Positions 16,720-25,690 are shown, counted from the stretch's first letter. The stretch is DNA of 64,000 nt from Flavobacterium flabelliforme (GCF_017948675.1 NZ_JAGFBU010000001.1:1-64000), one strand, 5' to 3'. Translations and numbers: made by a program. The notes: generated by a model not told the origin, from the letters alone.

Positions 16720-17919
16720 ATGATAAACCCTTCGGCATCTGGTTGGATAGATAAGTTTTTTGTTAAGCAAAAATTCTCAGAAAAAACCATTTCTAAAAAC
16801 ACGGATATTTTTTATACTAATGTAAGAAACACCGGATTTATATACGGCCATATAATTTCTTTTCATACTGTAGAGCCTATTGAAACCAAAGGTTGGTTTA
16901 AAGATGAAATCTCTAAAGTAGCATTACTAAACACCTTATACGGTGTTTTTTGCATAAACAATACCGATATAAGTCCTCTAAAGTTCATTGATAAAACAGT
17001 TGGTTTTTATAATGAAATGCATCCGCAAGGTTTTAATCTATTTCAAAAAATTCTTCCTAAGAGCTCTCCTTCTCTAACTTTAGAAAAAATCATTGATGAG
17101 CGAGTTCAAACTAATGATAGCATTATCAGTAAAAACTTTTCTCATCTGGTAACAAATGCCTTATTATTTATTGATGTACTAGCTTTTAGACAATATCTAA
17201 TTCACGGAGAAATACCCGATAAATACCTTAAAAAAATTGAGGAAACAATTGTAAATATTGTTACAATAGCATTAAAGGTAAAATCCAAAAAGTCTCAATA
17301 TGATGACTTATTAATTAAACTATTTGAAGCCTCAATACGGTATACAAAATTTTCAAAGGTTTCTGTTGAAAGTTTAGAAACACTACAGCTAAACTATTTT
17401 ACAACCGATTTAGAAAAATATTATTTGATAGACATGGCTGGTATGGCATTATGGAGTGATGCAAAGATTGAAAATGACGAAATGTATTTTTTACATACTT
17501 TGGGTAAAATTCTGTCAATACCAGATAAATTTGTAGAGGATAGTGTTGCTAATACACATGACTTTATTTTTAACCATAAAAAGGAAATTCCTTATTTCAA
17601 TTATTCCAATCCTGTAAAGCACTTCTATGATCAAACTACTCAAAGCGTAGTTACCTTAATTAGTAGAAATAAAAATAGGCTGATAAAGGAAATTATGCAA
17701 AGCAAAGAATTGGTTGTTTTGTTATCTTACTCTACACGCAGAGATTTAGACGAAAAAGAGAAAAAAAAGGTAAAAAAGCAATTATTAGAAATTTGTAAAA
17801 CAGTTCCCTCATTAGCCATCTTTTTATTGCCTGGAGGTACTTTATTATTACCTATTTTGATCAAATTTATCCCGCAATTACTACCTTCTGCATTTAATGA
17901 AAATCTAGAAGATCAATAA
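16720..17919 (+). CDS. LETM1-related biofilm-associated-type protein
   Basis: A 399-residue protein from the ATG at 16720; the in-frame TTG at 16699 adds only seven residues. The first 300 residues are mostly helical with no recognised catalytic motif. The C-terminal 70 resemble the LETM1 ribosome-binding-like region: a charged RRDLDEKEKKKVKKQL helix, then the hydrophobic LAIFLLPGGTLLLPILIKFI segment ending in PQLLPSAF. In Flavobacteriaceae such proteins are annotated as LETM1-related biofilm-associated. The single hydrophobic segment near the end suggests membrane association. It converges with the LysR gene, overlapping its 3' end by seven bases. Confidence 0.65.
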   Translation: MINPSASGWIDKFFVKQKFSEKTISKNTDIFYTNVRNTGFIYGHIISFHTVEPIETKGWFKDEISKVALLNTLYGVFCINNTDISPLKFIDKTVGFYNEMHPQGFNLFQKILPKSSPSLTLEKIIDERVQTNDSIISKNFSHLVTNALLFIDVLAFRQYLIHGEIPDKYLKKIEETIVNIVTIALKVKSKKSQYDDLLIKLFEASIRYTKFSKVSVESLETLQLNYFTTDLEKYYLIDMAGMALWSDAKIENDEMYFLHTLGKILSIPDKFVEDSVANTHDFIFNHKKEIPYFNYSNPVKHFYDQTTQSVVTLISRNKNRLIKEIMQSKELVVLLSYSTRRDLDEKEKKKVKKQLLEICKTVPSLAIFLLPGGTLLLPILIKFIPQLLPSAFNENLEDQ

Positions 17920-18836
17920 TTATTTATCCATGCAAAATGATTTTCTCGAATCGTTTCTTTATTATTTTTAATATATTCTAAAAAAGATTTTGCTACAGGA
18001 CTCATTTTCTTTCCTTTTAACCAAATCAGTCTCCAAGATGTAATAATTGGTAATCCATTGGCTGGAAGCAGGATCAAACTACCATTATCTAACTCATTTT
18101 TAAGACCAATTACTGGCATGATAGAAATCCCTATTCCGGCAATAATAGCTTGCTTTACTGCTTCGTTAGATGTTAGAGTAATTTTCATTTTGGGCTCTAT
18201 TTTTTGTTTAATAATATACTCTTCCATTGCAATTCGCGTTGCCGATCCTAATTCTCTAGAAAGAAGTGGTGCACTAGAAAATAAAGTAAGGAAATTTTTC
18301 TTTGTAACCTGAATTACGTTTGAATTTCCAACCAAATGAAGTTTATTTTCAATTAAAACTTCCGATTCTATATCTAAATCTTTTGGTAAAACAGAAACTA
18401 AAGCAAAATCTATTTCATTATTTTTTAATGCTTTTACGACTTTCACTTTGTTATTTACATCCATTTCCAATTCTATTTCATTGTGTAATTTTAAAAAATC
18501 ACTCAAATAATAAGGAATTACATATTTTCCGGTAGAAACGACCGAAAGCTTTAATCTACCCGAAAGTTTACCTTTAAAGGCTACTGTTTTATAATTTATA
18601 GCATGAACTTCATTAAGAATATTTTCTGCAGCAATAGCAATTTCTTTTCCAAAATCAGTTACATACAAACGCTTTTTAATTATTTCTGTCAATGGTATTT
18701 CAAACTGCTCTTGAAAATTTCTTAACTGAATAGAAACGGCAGGTTGTGTCAAAAACAATTCTTCAGCCGCTCTAGTAACACTTAAAGTCTGAGTCACTTT
18801 TAAAAAAACCTGAAGCTGATGCAAAGTATAGTTCAT
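17913..18836 (-). CDS. LysR-family transcriptional regulator
   Basis: A 307-residue LysR regulator. The N-terminal winged helix covers residues 1-60 (LHQLQVFLKVTQTLSVTRAA, then LFLTQPAVSIQLRNFQ), and the two-lobed effector domain follows from about 90 (GRLKLSVVSTGKYVIPYYLS, LGSATRIAMEEYI). It is divergent from the isocitrate dehydrogenase gene with about 95 bp between, a standard layout in which such regulators control the divergent gene. The effector is unknown; CysB/CbbR-like sequence flavour is too weak to name it. Confidence 0.85.
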   Translation of the reverse strand: MNYTLHQLQVFLKVTQTLSVTRAAEELFLTQPAVSIQLRNFQEQFEIPLTEIIKKRLYVTDFGKEIAIAAENILNEVHAINYKTVAFKGKLSGRLKLSVVSTGKYVIPYYLSDFLKLHNEIELEMDVNNKVKVVKALKNNEIDFALVSVLPKDLDIESEVLIENKLHLVGNSNVIQVTKKNFLTLFSSAPLLSRELGSATRIAMEEYIIKQKIEPKMKITLTSNEAVKQAIIAGIGISIMPVIGLKNELDNGSLILLPANGLPIITSWRLIWLKGKKMSPVAKSFLEYIKNNKETIRENHFAWINNY

Positions 18837-18860
18837 AAATTTATTTTATGTATTTCATTA

Positions 18861-18901
18861 CAAATATAAATAAAAATATATGAATTAAAAATTCGAATTT
18901 T
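18861..18901. promoter_or_regulatory. LysR-icd divergent regulatory region
   Basis: A minus-strand TATATTTG box (18868-18861) fits the LysR gene. A perfect 14-bp palindrome AAAATTCGAATTTT (18888-18901) lies 30 bases before the icd ATG and has an ATTTTG end that could itself overlap the icd -7 region. This is a candidate LysR binding site. Confidence 0.45.
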
Positions 18902-18931
18902 GTCCCATCAAATTGTAAAACACAAAACAAC

Positions 18932-20368
18932 ATGACACGAATTACAGTAGCAAAAGGAGACGGAATTGGACCAGAAATCATGAATGCCACTTTAGAAATT
19001 ATTAAAGCTGCAGGAGCGCAAATTGAAATCGATGAGATTGAAGTTGGTGAAAAAGTGTATTTATCGGGAAACACATCAGGTATTGCGTCTGAATCTTGGG
19101 ACATCATTAGAAGAAATAAAATTTTTCTAAAAGCACCCATTACCACTCCACAAGGTGGTGGTTACAAAAGTTTAAATGTAACGACAAGAAAATTTCTAGG
19201 TTTGTATTCGAATGTAAGACCTTGTATGAGCTTACACCCTTTTGTAGAAACGAAACATCCAAAAATGGATATTGTAATAATTCGGGAGAATGAAGAGGAT
19301 TTATATGCTGGTATCGAACATCAACAAACCGACGAAGTAATTCAATGTCTAAAATTGATAAGTAGACCTGGTTGTGAAAAAATTGTTCGCTATGCCTTTG
19401 AATATGCAAAAGTATATGGAAGAAAAAAAGTGACCTGCTTTACGAAAGACAATATTATGAAGCAAACAGATGGATTGTTTCACCAAGTTTTTGACGAAAT
19501 AGCACTCGAGTATCCTGAAATTGAAAACGAACACTGGATTATTGATATAGGCGCTGCAAAAATGGCCGATACACCAGAAATTTTTGATGTAATAGTTACT
19601 TTAAATCTTTATGGTGATGTATTATCAGATATTGCTGCTCAAATTGCAGGTTCTGTAGGTCTTGCAGGATCAGCAAATATTGGTGAAGAATGTGCGATGT
19701 TTGAGGCCATTCACGGATCGGCACCACGTAGAGCGGGTCAAAATATGGCCAATCCTTCAGGTTTACTAGAAGGAGCTGTCATGATGCTAAATCATATCGG
19801 ACAAACCGAAATTGCTGAAAAAGTTCAAAACGCATGGCTTAAAACCATAGAAGATGGTATTCATACTTACGATATTTTTAAAGAGGGAATTAGCAAACAA
19901 AAAGTAGGAACCAAAGAGTTTGCGCAAGCAGTTATCACTAATTTAGGAAATAAACCTAGCATTTTAAAAGAAGTTTCATTTTCTAAAGATGCTGTTCTAA
20001 ACCTACCAAAATATGTAAAAAAACCAAGCGCTAAAAAAGAATTAGTTGGAGTTGACTTATTTGTAGACTGGAAAGGAACAGATCCTGATGAAATTGCAGA
20101 AAAAATGAAAAGGATTATACTTGAAAATATAAATCTCACGATGATTACTAATCGTGGTATAAAAGTTTGGCCAGAAGGCTTTAAAGAAACATTCTGCACA
20201 GATCACTGGCGTTGTCGCTTTAAACCAACAAATGGTAGCTTAATGACCAAAGGACAAATTATAGCTCTTTTATCAAATGCACAATTATCAAAAATAGATG
20301 TTATTAAAACAGAAAACCTTTATGAATTTGATGGAAAAGCAGGATATTCTTTAGGTCAAGGACAATAA
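18932..20368 (+). CDS. icd: NADP-type isocitrate dehydrogenase with C-terminal extension
   Basis: A 478-residue beta-decarboxylating dehydrogenase that oxidises isocitrate to 2-oxoglutarate in the TCA cycle. The N-terminal ITVAKGDGIGPEIMNATLEI, then TPQGGGYKSLNV with the substrate-phosphate Ser region, NVRPCMSLHP, IIRENEEDLYAGIEH, the catalytic YGDVLSDIAAQIAGSVGLAG, and HGSAPRRAGQNMANPSG mark the fold. About 140 residues follow the core, as in the Thermus thermophilus-type enzyme, which is about the same length. It heads a tightly packed set with two small paralogues, a DUF6671-type gene and tsaC. Cofactor preference is inferred from the subfamily. Confidence 0.87.
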   Translation: MTRITVAKGDGIGPEIMNATLEIIKAAGAQIEIDEIEVGEKVYLSGNTSGIASESWDIIRRNKIFLKAPITTPQGGGYKSLNVTTRKFLGLYSNVRPCMSLHPFVETKHPKMDIVIIRENEEDLYAGIEHQQTDEVIQCLKLISRPGCEKIVRYAFEYAKVYGRKKVTCFTKDNIMKQTDGLFHQVFDEIALEYPEIENEHWIIDIGAAKMADTPEIFDVIVTLNLYGDVLSDIAAQIAGSVGLAGSANIGEECAMFEAIHGSAPRRAGQNMANPSGLLEGAVMMLNHIGQTEIAEKVQNAWLKTIEDGIHTYDIFKEGISKQKVGTKEFAQAVITNLGNKPSILKEVSFSKDAVLNLPKYVKKPSAKKELVGVDLFVDWKGTDPDEIAEKMKRIILENINLTMITNRGIKVWPEGFKETFCTDHWRCRFKPTNGSLMTKGQIIALLSNAQLSKIDVIKTENLYEFDGKAGYSLGQGQ

Positions 20369-20386
20369 TTTATAAAAACAAAAACT

Positions 20387-20629
20387 ATGAACATACAACT
20401 TCTTGAAGGCGAATTTAACACAAATGAAGCTTTAGAATTAATTACTAAAATGATTGCTGTAAAAATAAAATTTCATGAGGGAAAAATATGCAATTCCCAT
20501 CAAGAAGAAGATATTAAAAGCAGAGAAAATAAAATAAAAAAACTTCAAAATTCAATACACGATATCAGACTTTATTTGAATAAAAATGCAACAAGTATAC
20601 ATCTTGAATCATCTATACAAATTAAATAG
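20387..20629 (+). CDS. small conserved protein, first of a tandem paralogous pair
   Basis: An 80-residue soluble protein that I cannot assign to a function. It starts 18 bp after icd and is clearly related to the next gene: LLEGEFNTNEALELITKMI here against LIEGRFTTEEASDLLGALF there, followed in both by a K-I-(K/D)-(F/Y)-H stretch and a charged helix. The pattern LxEGxFxxxEA-x-L is followed by a helix rich in Lys/Glu. Similar unannotated small proteins occur in Bacteroidota. It is likely cytoplasmic and co-transcribed with icd. It lacks Cys pairs or other cofactor motifs. Confidence 0.7.
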   Translation: MNIQLLEGEFNTNEALELITKMIAVKIKFHEGKICNSHQEEDIKSRENKIKKLQNSIHDIRLYLNKNATSIHLESSIQIK

Positions 20630-20667
20630 TTGTCTATTTTTATATCAAACTTCCTAAATAATAATGT

Positions 20668-20946
20668 ATGGATAATCAAAGAGATTTTAAATTAATTGAA
20701 GGTCGTTTTACAACTGAAGAAGCCAGTGATCTCTTAGGAGCGCTTTTTAATTATAAAATTGACTACCACTGCAGACAAGATTTCAGCAATCATATTCGGT
20801 TTAATCAAGACATTGGTTATTCTAAAAATAGAATTGTAGAATTAATTAAATCAAAAGAAGCAATTGAGCAAATCATAGAGAACTCAAAAGCAAATAATGA
20901 AAATCTAATTATCCAAGGTACCATTTCAATTCGTACGGAAAAATAA
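20668..20946 (+). CDS. small conserved protein, second of the tandem pair
   Basis: A 92-residue paralogue of the preceding gene. It shares the LIEGRFTTEEASDLL opening and a central H-x(6)-SNH segment, then a helix KNRIVELIKSKEAIEQIIEN and a short beta-like end, IIQGTISIRTE. The first gene ends similarly (IHLESSIQIK), so the whole chain aligns. The stop is one base before the ATG of the DUF6671-type gene, indicating translational coupling. Function unknown. Confidence 0.72.
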   Translation: MDNQRDFKLIEGRFTTEEASDLLGALFNYKIDYHCRQDFSNHIRFNQDIGYSKNRIVELIKSKEAIEQIIENSKANNENLIIQGTISIRTEK

Positions 20947-20947
20947 T

Positions 20948-21784
20948 ATGTATAAAGGAAGTTCAATTTTTATTGCAACCAAACACAAAAAAGAAACAGT
21001 TATTGCCCCACTTTTAGAAAGTAAACTTGGGGCGCACTGTTACACCTCTGATTTCTTGGATACAGATATATTAGGTACTTTTTCTGGAGAAATTTCTAGG
21101 AAAGAAGATGCACTGTCAACATTAAGAAACAAATGCATTTTAGGTCACAAGCTCACCAATTGTGATTTAGTAGTTGCTAGTGAAGGTTCTTTTGGAGCTC
21201 ATCCTACTCTGTTTTTTGCAGCTGCTGATGAAGAGCTAGTAATGCTGAAAGATTTTAAAAATGATCTTGAGATTGTGGGAAGAGAACTAACTCTAGAGAC
21301 TAATATGGATAGTGAAATTATACTAACACAAGCTAATCTAATTGATTTCGCAAAAAAAATAAATTTTCCATCGCATGGAATTATTCTAAAATTAGAAGAA
21401 AATAATAGTACAAAAATTAGAAAGGAATTTAAAGATATAGAAGACTTACTGCTGTTGTATAACACTTTAAAAAATCAGAATGGGAATATAACTGCTGAAA
21501 CGGATATGCGAGCACTTTACAATCCGACTCGCATGAATGCTATACAAAAAGCAACTGAAAATCTTATAGCGAAAATTAAAAATGAATGTCCAAGATGTAA
21601 AACACCTGGTTTTGATATTATTTCAGCCAAACCAGGTTTACCTTGTGAAAGCTGCTCTTTTCCTACACGCTCCACTTTGAGTTATACTTATCAATGTAAA
21701 AAATGCGCCTATACGCATGAAAAAAAATTTCCTCGCGGTATTGAAAAGGAAGATCCAACCTATTGTGACAATTGTAATCCTTAA
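20948..21784 (+). CDS. DUF6671-type protein with double zinc ribbon
   Basis: A 278-residue protein. The N-terminal two thirds form an alpha/beta domain with IFIATKHKKETVIAPLLE, TLRNKCILGHKLTNCDLVVA and SEGSFGAHPTLFFAAADEEL; these conserved loops suggest a ligand or metal site. The C-terminal 65 residues hold four CxxC pairs (CPRC, CESC, CKKC, CDNC), the pattern of two zinc ribbons. It resembles the family I know as DUF6671; the name is from memory. It starts one base after the preceding small gene and ends four bases before tsaC, so it shares their transcript. A nucleic-acid or tRNA-related role is plausible from the ribbons and neighbour, but unproven. Confidence 0.65.
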   Translation: MYKGSSIFIATKHKKETVIAPLLESKLGAHCYTSDFLDTDILGTFSGEISRKEDALSTLRNKCILGHKLTNCDLVVASEGSFGAHPTLFFAAADEELVMLKDFKNDLEIVGRELTLETNMDSEIILTQANLIDFAKKINFPSHGIILKLEENNSTKIRKEFKDIEDLLLLYNTLKNQNGNITAETDMRALYNPTRMNAIQKATENLIAKIKNECPRCKTPGFDIISAKPGLPCESCSFPTRSTLSYTYQCKKCAYTHEKKFPRGIEKEDPTYCDNCNP

Positions 21785-21788
21785 TAAA

Positions 21789-22751
21789 ATGATGATTGAA
21801 ATATCTACAGATATAAACAAAGCCAAAAAAATTCTTGAAAACAATGAATTAGTAGCTATTCCTACGGAGACAGTCTATGGTTTAGCAGGCAATATTTACA
21901 GCGAAACTGCAATAAAAAAAATATTTGAGACCAAAAAAAGACCCTTCTATAATCCTTTAATAGTGCACATTCACAATAAAAAGCTAATAGATGAAATAGC
22001 GATAAATATACCAGAAAAAGCAAGAATATTAGCGGATGCATTCTGGCCGGGATCACTAACCTTACTTTTAGAAAAGAATAATAAAATACCGGATATTGTT
22101 ACTGCAGGTAGAAATTCAGTTGCTGTTCGAGTACCTAATCATCCTTTGACTTTAGAATTATTAAAAGCATTAAATTTTCCTTTGGCTGCACCTAGTGCAA
22201 ACCCATTTGGATCTATAAGTCCAACTAAAGCTCAGCATGTAGCCGATTATTTTTCAAATGATATTGCCATGGTTTTAGAGGGTGGCAATTGTGAAAATGG
22301 TATAGAATCAACCATTATAGGTTTTAAAAACGATCAACCTATTATATATCGTTTAGGATCCATAAGTATTGAGGAAATCGAAGTACTAGTTGGACCGCTT
22401 AAAGTAAAAAACCACAGTGAAAAGTTACCAGAATCACCAGGAATGTTATCTCGGCATTATGCTCCAAAAACAAAAACTATTTTAGTTGAAGATATAGAAA
22501 AAGAGCTATCCTTACATGCTAACAAAAGAATTGGAGTTATTGTTTTTAAGACTATAATAGATAAAACAAACATTAATTACACTGAAATTCTTTCAGAAAA
22601 AGGAGATATAAAAGAAGCAATGTCCAATTTATATGCAGCAATGCATAGACTTGATAAATTAAAATTAGATTTAATAATTGCACAAAAATTCCCGGAAGAA
22701 GGTTTGGGAAAATCTATAAACGATCGTTTAGAACGTGCAACAAAAGAATAG
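21789..22751 (+). CDS. tsaC: L-threonylcarbamoyladenylate synthase (Sua5/TsaC)
   Basis: A 320-residue full-length Sua5-type enzyme making threonylcarbamoyl-AMP for the t6A37 modification of ANN-decoding tRNAs. The YrdC domain shows LVAIPTETVYGLAGNIYS near residue 20, KRPFYNPLIVHI near 50, and AAPSANPFGSISPTKAQHV near 140. The smaller Sua5 domain follows the linker at SPGMLSRHYAPKT, near residue 217. I start at the ATG at 21789 (ATGATG), four bases after the DUF6671-type stop; the longer frame from 21717 lies inside that gene. A terminator follows. Confidence 0.88.
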   Translation: MMIEISTDINKAKKILENNELVAIPTETVYGLAGNIYSETAIKKIFETKKRPFYNPLIVHIHNKKLIDEIAINIPEKARILADAFWPGSLTLLLEKNNKIPDIVTAGRNSVAVRVPNHPLTLELLKALNFPLAAPSANPFGSISPTKAQHVADYFSNDIAMVLEGGNCENGIESTIIGFKNDQPIIYRLGSISIEEIEVLVGPLKVKNHSEKLPESPGMLSRHYAPKTKTILVEDIEKELSLHANKRIGVIVFKTIIDKTNINYTEILSEKGDIKEAMSNLYAAMHRLDKLKLDLIIAQKFPEEGLGKSINDRLERATKE

Positions 22752-22782
22752 TATGTGCAGACTTTACACGCTTCTTTTAATA

Positions 22783-22809
22783 AAAAAAATCACCCGAAGG
22801 CGATTTTTT
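22783..22809. terminator. bidirectional terminator between tsaC and carbonic anhydrase
   Basis: AAAAATCACC and GGCGATTTTT pair around CGAA with one mismatch. A and T runs on both sides serve both convergent genes. Confidence 0.7.
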
Positions 22810-22814
22810 ATTAC

Positions 22815-23453
22815 TTATAAATTTAGCAATTGATACACATCATCAAGCTCTTCATTTGAGCCAATATTAACTTTTAAATCTGTTACAAAACCTGAATTCA
22901 ATCCATAAACCCAACCATGAATAGTTAAATCTCGGCCATTTTTCCATGCCCCTTGTACAATTGAAGTCTTAGCTAGGTTGTAAACTTGTTCTTTAGTATT
23001 GACCTCAACAAAAGTATTAAAACGTTCCGTTTCGTCTTCAATGGAATTTAAATATTTGTCATGCAAACGATATTCATCTTTGATATGACGAAGCCAGTTA
23101 TCAATAATACCTACTGAATCATTACCCATTGCAGCTTTTACACCTCCACATCCATAATGTCCGCAAACAATGACATGCTTTACTTTCAAAACATTTACTG
23201 CATAATCCAGTACACTTAGCATATTCATATCGGAATGCACCACCATATTAGCAATGTTCCTATGAACAAAAACCTCTCCGGGTTTAGCTCCAATAATCTC
23301 ATTGGCTGGAACACGACTATCGGAACATCCAATCCATAACAAGGGTGGTGTTTGACCTTTTGCTAAATCTTTAAAAAAGTTTGGGTCTTTTAATAAGCTA
23401 TTTTCTACCCACTTTTTATTATTCTCTAATATTTTCTTATAAAAATCACTCAT
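22815..23453 (-). CDS. can: beta-carbonic anhydrase
   Basis: A 212-residue zinc enzyme that interconverts CO2 and bicarbonate. The ligands are clear: Cys43 and Asp45/Arg47 in CSDSRVPANEI, then His99 and Cys102 in CGHYGCGGVKAAMG. The FVHRNIANMV segment completes the beta-class signature. It lies about 105 bp downstream of a SulP anion transporter on the same strand, a pairing that suggests bicarbonate supply for carboxylases. It should be cytoplasmic. Confidence 0.93.
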   Translation of the reverse strand: MSDFYKKILENNKKWVENSLLKDPNFFKDLAKGQTPPLLWIGCSDSRVPANEIIGAKPGEVFVHRNIANMVVHSDMNMLSVLDYAVNVLKVKHVIVCGHYGCGGVKAAMGNDSVGIIDNWLRHIKDEYRLHDKYLNSIEDETERFNTFVEVNTKEQVYNLAKTSIVQGAWKNGRDLTIHGWVYGLNSGFVTDLKVNIGSNEELDDVYQLLNL

Positions 23454-23559
23454 CTTTCTATTTGTTTTTTAATTTAAATTTGGCACAGAACTTCAAAAAA
23501 TTGATAATAAAATCTTTTTTTAAAGCTTGAATTACATCGGCCTTTTATTTGTTTAATTA

Positions 23560-25215
23560 TTAATTTTGATAAACTTCATTAAATTTTTCCTTTTTAACCA
23601 TTGCTCTTTTGGCTACATCATAATAATGTTCAAACGTAACGTGATTCGTTAATTCTGGAGTATTTTCTAGCTCGTAAGCCTTTTTAAAACCTTTTAACTT
23701 TACCTTAATATTCTCGTCTACTGCTCTCGTTGCTTTGAACTCCTTTATTAAATCTAGGATATCATGAGAAATATACACTGTATCCTTAGCATTGATAATC
23801 ACATTAGAATTTTCAGGTATTTCACTCAAAGTCAATTTAATCGCCGCTTTATTCAAGAAAGACACCTCTTGAGCTAAATCGATATGAATAATATCACCGT
23901 CAACATATTGCTCTTTTTTGAAACTATATGCTCTTTTTAGATTTCCTCTTAGGATAAAAATAACGCTGATGATAATCCCCAATAACACTCCTTTGAGTAA
24001 ATCTGTGGCCACAACTGCAACCAAAGTGGCAATAAAAGGAACAAACTGATACTTCCCTTTTTCCCAAAAATGTATAAAAGTTGCTGGTTTCGCTAGTTTA
24101 TATCCAACTAAAATAAGAATTGTTGCCAAAGTTGCCAATGGTATTTTGTTCAAAATAGCAGGGATAGCCAATACACTTAGCAGTAGCAATACACCATGAA
24201 TAATGGCTGACATTTTAGATTTAGCACCAGCATTATTATTAGCAGATGATCGAACAACAACTGATGTCATAGGTAATCCTCCTAAGAGAGAGCTCACAAT
24301 ATTACCAATACCTTGCGCTTTTAGCTCAATATTAGTATCAGTATACCTTTTTTGAGCATCCATTCTGTCGGAGGCCTCAATACACAATAATGTTTCGATT
24401 GAGGCAACTATGGCAATCGTTAAACCAACTATCCATACTTGAGGATTTGTAATTCCAGCAAAATTAGGAGTTACAATGATAGCCTTAAACTCTTCAAAAG
24501 ATTGAGGAATAGGCAAACTAACTAAATGTTCTTTGGAAATTGCTAATGAACTTCCTGTTTGTATAAATAATTCATTTAAAATAATTCCTATTATTACCGC
24601 GACCAAAGCACCCGGCACTAGTTTCAATTTTTTCAAAAAAGAAAATTTATCCCATGAAATTAAGATAACCAAAGAGGCTAATGTAATGACAACTGCTCCC
24701 AATTGAATATGGTTAAAGACTTCAAATAATGCAGAAAATGAGTTAATCCCATCGTTCTGCGCAAAAGACTGATTCCCTTCAAAATCAGCATCATAACCAA
24801 AAGCATGAGGTATTTGCTTCAAAATAATTATTACTCCAATACCTGCAAGCATTCCCTCAATTACATTCGTTGGAAAATAATTAGAAATGCTTCCCGCTTT
24901 TAGAAAACCTAGCGCTAATTGCAATAATCCTGCTATAAAAACCGCCGTTAGGAAAACATCGAAAGCTCCTAAATCGGTTATTGCTGTTAAAATAATTGCT
25001 GTTAAACCAGCTGCAGGTCCACTAACACTAATATGAGACTGACTTAAATAACCCACTACGACACCACCTATAATTCCAGAGATAATTCCAGAGAATAATG
25101 GTGCGCCTGAGGCCATTGCAATCCCTAAACATAAAGGGAGTGCAACTAAAAAAACGACCAATCCTGATGCAAAATCAGATTTTAAATTGGCCAAAAGATT
25201 GACTTTTTTTGACAT
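23560..25215 (-). CDS. SulP-family anion transporter, probable bicarbonate carrier
   Basis: A 551-residue membrane transporter. Hydrophobic segments run from about residue 15 to 425; FASGLVVFLVALPLCLGIAM and the sequence around SGPAAGLTAIILTAI are the SulP hallmarks, as is the ASDRMDAQKRYTDTNIELKA loop. The last 120 residues form a STAS domain. SulP members carry sulfate, bicarbonate or other anions. The downstream beta-carbonic anhydrase gene makes bicarbonate, as in BicA-like carriers, the more likely cargo here. That inference is from context. Confidence 0.82.
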   Translation of the reverse strand: MSKKVNLLANLKSDFASGLVVFLVALPLCLGIAMASGAPLFSGIISGIIGGVVVGYLSQSHISVSGPAAGLTAIILTAITDLGAFDVFLTAVFIAGLLQLALGFLKAGSISNYFPTNVIEGMLAGIGVIIILKQIPHAFGYDADFEGNQSFAQNDGINSFSALFEVFNHIQLGAVVITLASLVILISWDKFSFLKKLKLVPGALVAVIIGIILNELFIQTGSSLAISKEHLVSLPIPQSFEEFKAIIVTPNFAGITNPQVWIVGLTIAIVASIETLLCIEASDRMDAQKRYTDTNIELKAQGIGNIVSSLLGGLPMTSVVVRSSANNNAGAKSKMSAIIHGVLLLLSVLAIPAILNKIPLATLATILILVGYKLAKPATFIHFWEKGKYQFVPFIATLVAVVATDLLKGVLLGIIISVIFILRGNLKRAYSFKKEQYVDGDIIHIDLAQEVSFLNKAAIKLTLSEIPENSNVIINAKDTVYISHDILDLIKEFKATRAVDENIKVKLKGFKKAYELENTPELTNHVTFEHYYDVAKRAMVKKEKFNEVYQN

Positions 25216-25288
25216 AATATTACATTAAATTGTAAGTTAATATGCTACATATTACAAAGAATGTAGTAATTTAATTTTAATCGAAATA

Positions 25289-25579
25289 TTATGCTTTATT
25301 AGGCGGGGGAGAAAAAATAGATGCCGAAACATTATCATGTTTAGATAAGTTTTCAGATAGTATTAAACTAGAGTTGTTGATTTTTTCATCGTTAAAACCG
25401 ATGTAAGATGAATTATTTATATAAACTATGCTTTTAATTTCTTTATGAGTGTGATGCTCCTCTTCAGACATATTAAAAAACATAGATATATCACAAGACT
25501 TTTCTATCACTGTTACAATTGCAGGAGTAGATAAAAACGCAATAAATAAGAATAAAAAAAGACTTGCTATTATTTTCAT
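25289..25579 (-). CDS. small exported hypothetical protein
   Basis: Counted from the ATG at 25579 this is a 96-residue protein with a signal-like start (MKIIASLFLFLFIAFLSTPA). The mature part has one Cys, an acidic and His-containing stretch (MSEEEHHTHKE) and a Ser/Asn-rich tail. The in-frame ATG at 25654 would start inside the dps terminator and is rejected. Similar small acidic exported proteins accompany metal-handling genes in Flavobacteriia, but I cannot name a family. A TATTTTTG box at 25592-25585 would give an almost leaderless message. Confidence 0.55.
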   Translation of the reverse strand: MKIIASLFLFLFIAFLSTPAIVTVIEKSCDISMFFNMSEEEHHTHKEIKSIVYINNSSYIGFNDEKINNSSLILSENLSKHDNVSASIFSPPPNKA

Positions 25580-25654
25580 TAATGCAAAAATAGTTAATAA
25601 GGAAGAATAAATTTTATAACTATTAAAAATTTTAAATAAATTTAACATCCACAA

Positions 25655-25690
25655 AAAAAGCAGAACACTAACTGATTAGTATTCTGCTTT
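25655..25690 (-). terminator. dps terminator
   Basis: AAAGCAGAACACTAA pairs with TTAGTATTCTGCTTT (one mismatch) around CTGA. On the minus strand it is followed by a T run, 20 bases past the dps stop. Confidence 0.8.

Noticed and set aside
21717..21788. Longer N-terminus for tsaC
   Set aside because: It lies in the zinc-ribbon end of the preceding gene. The Sua5 domain starts at the ATG at 21789.
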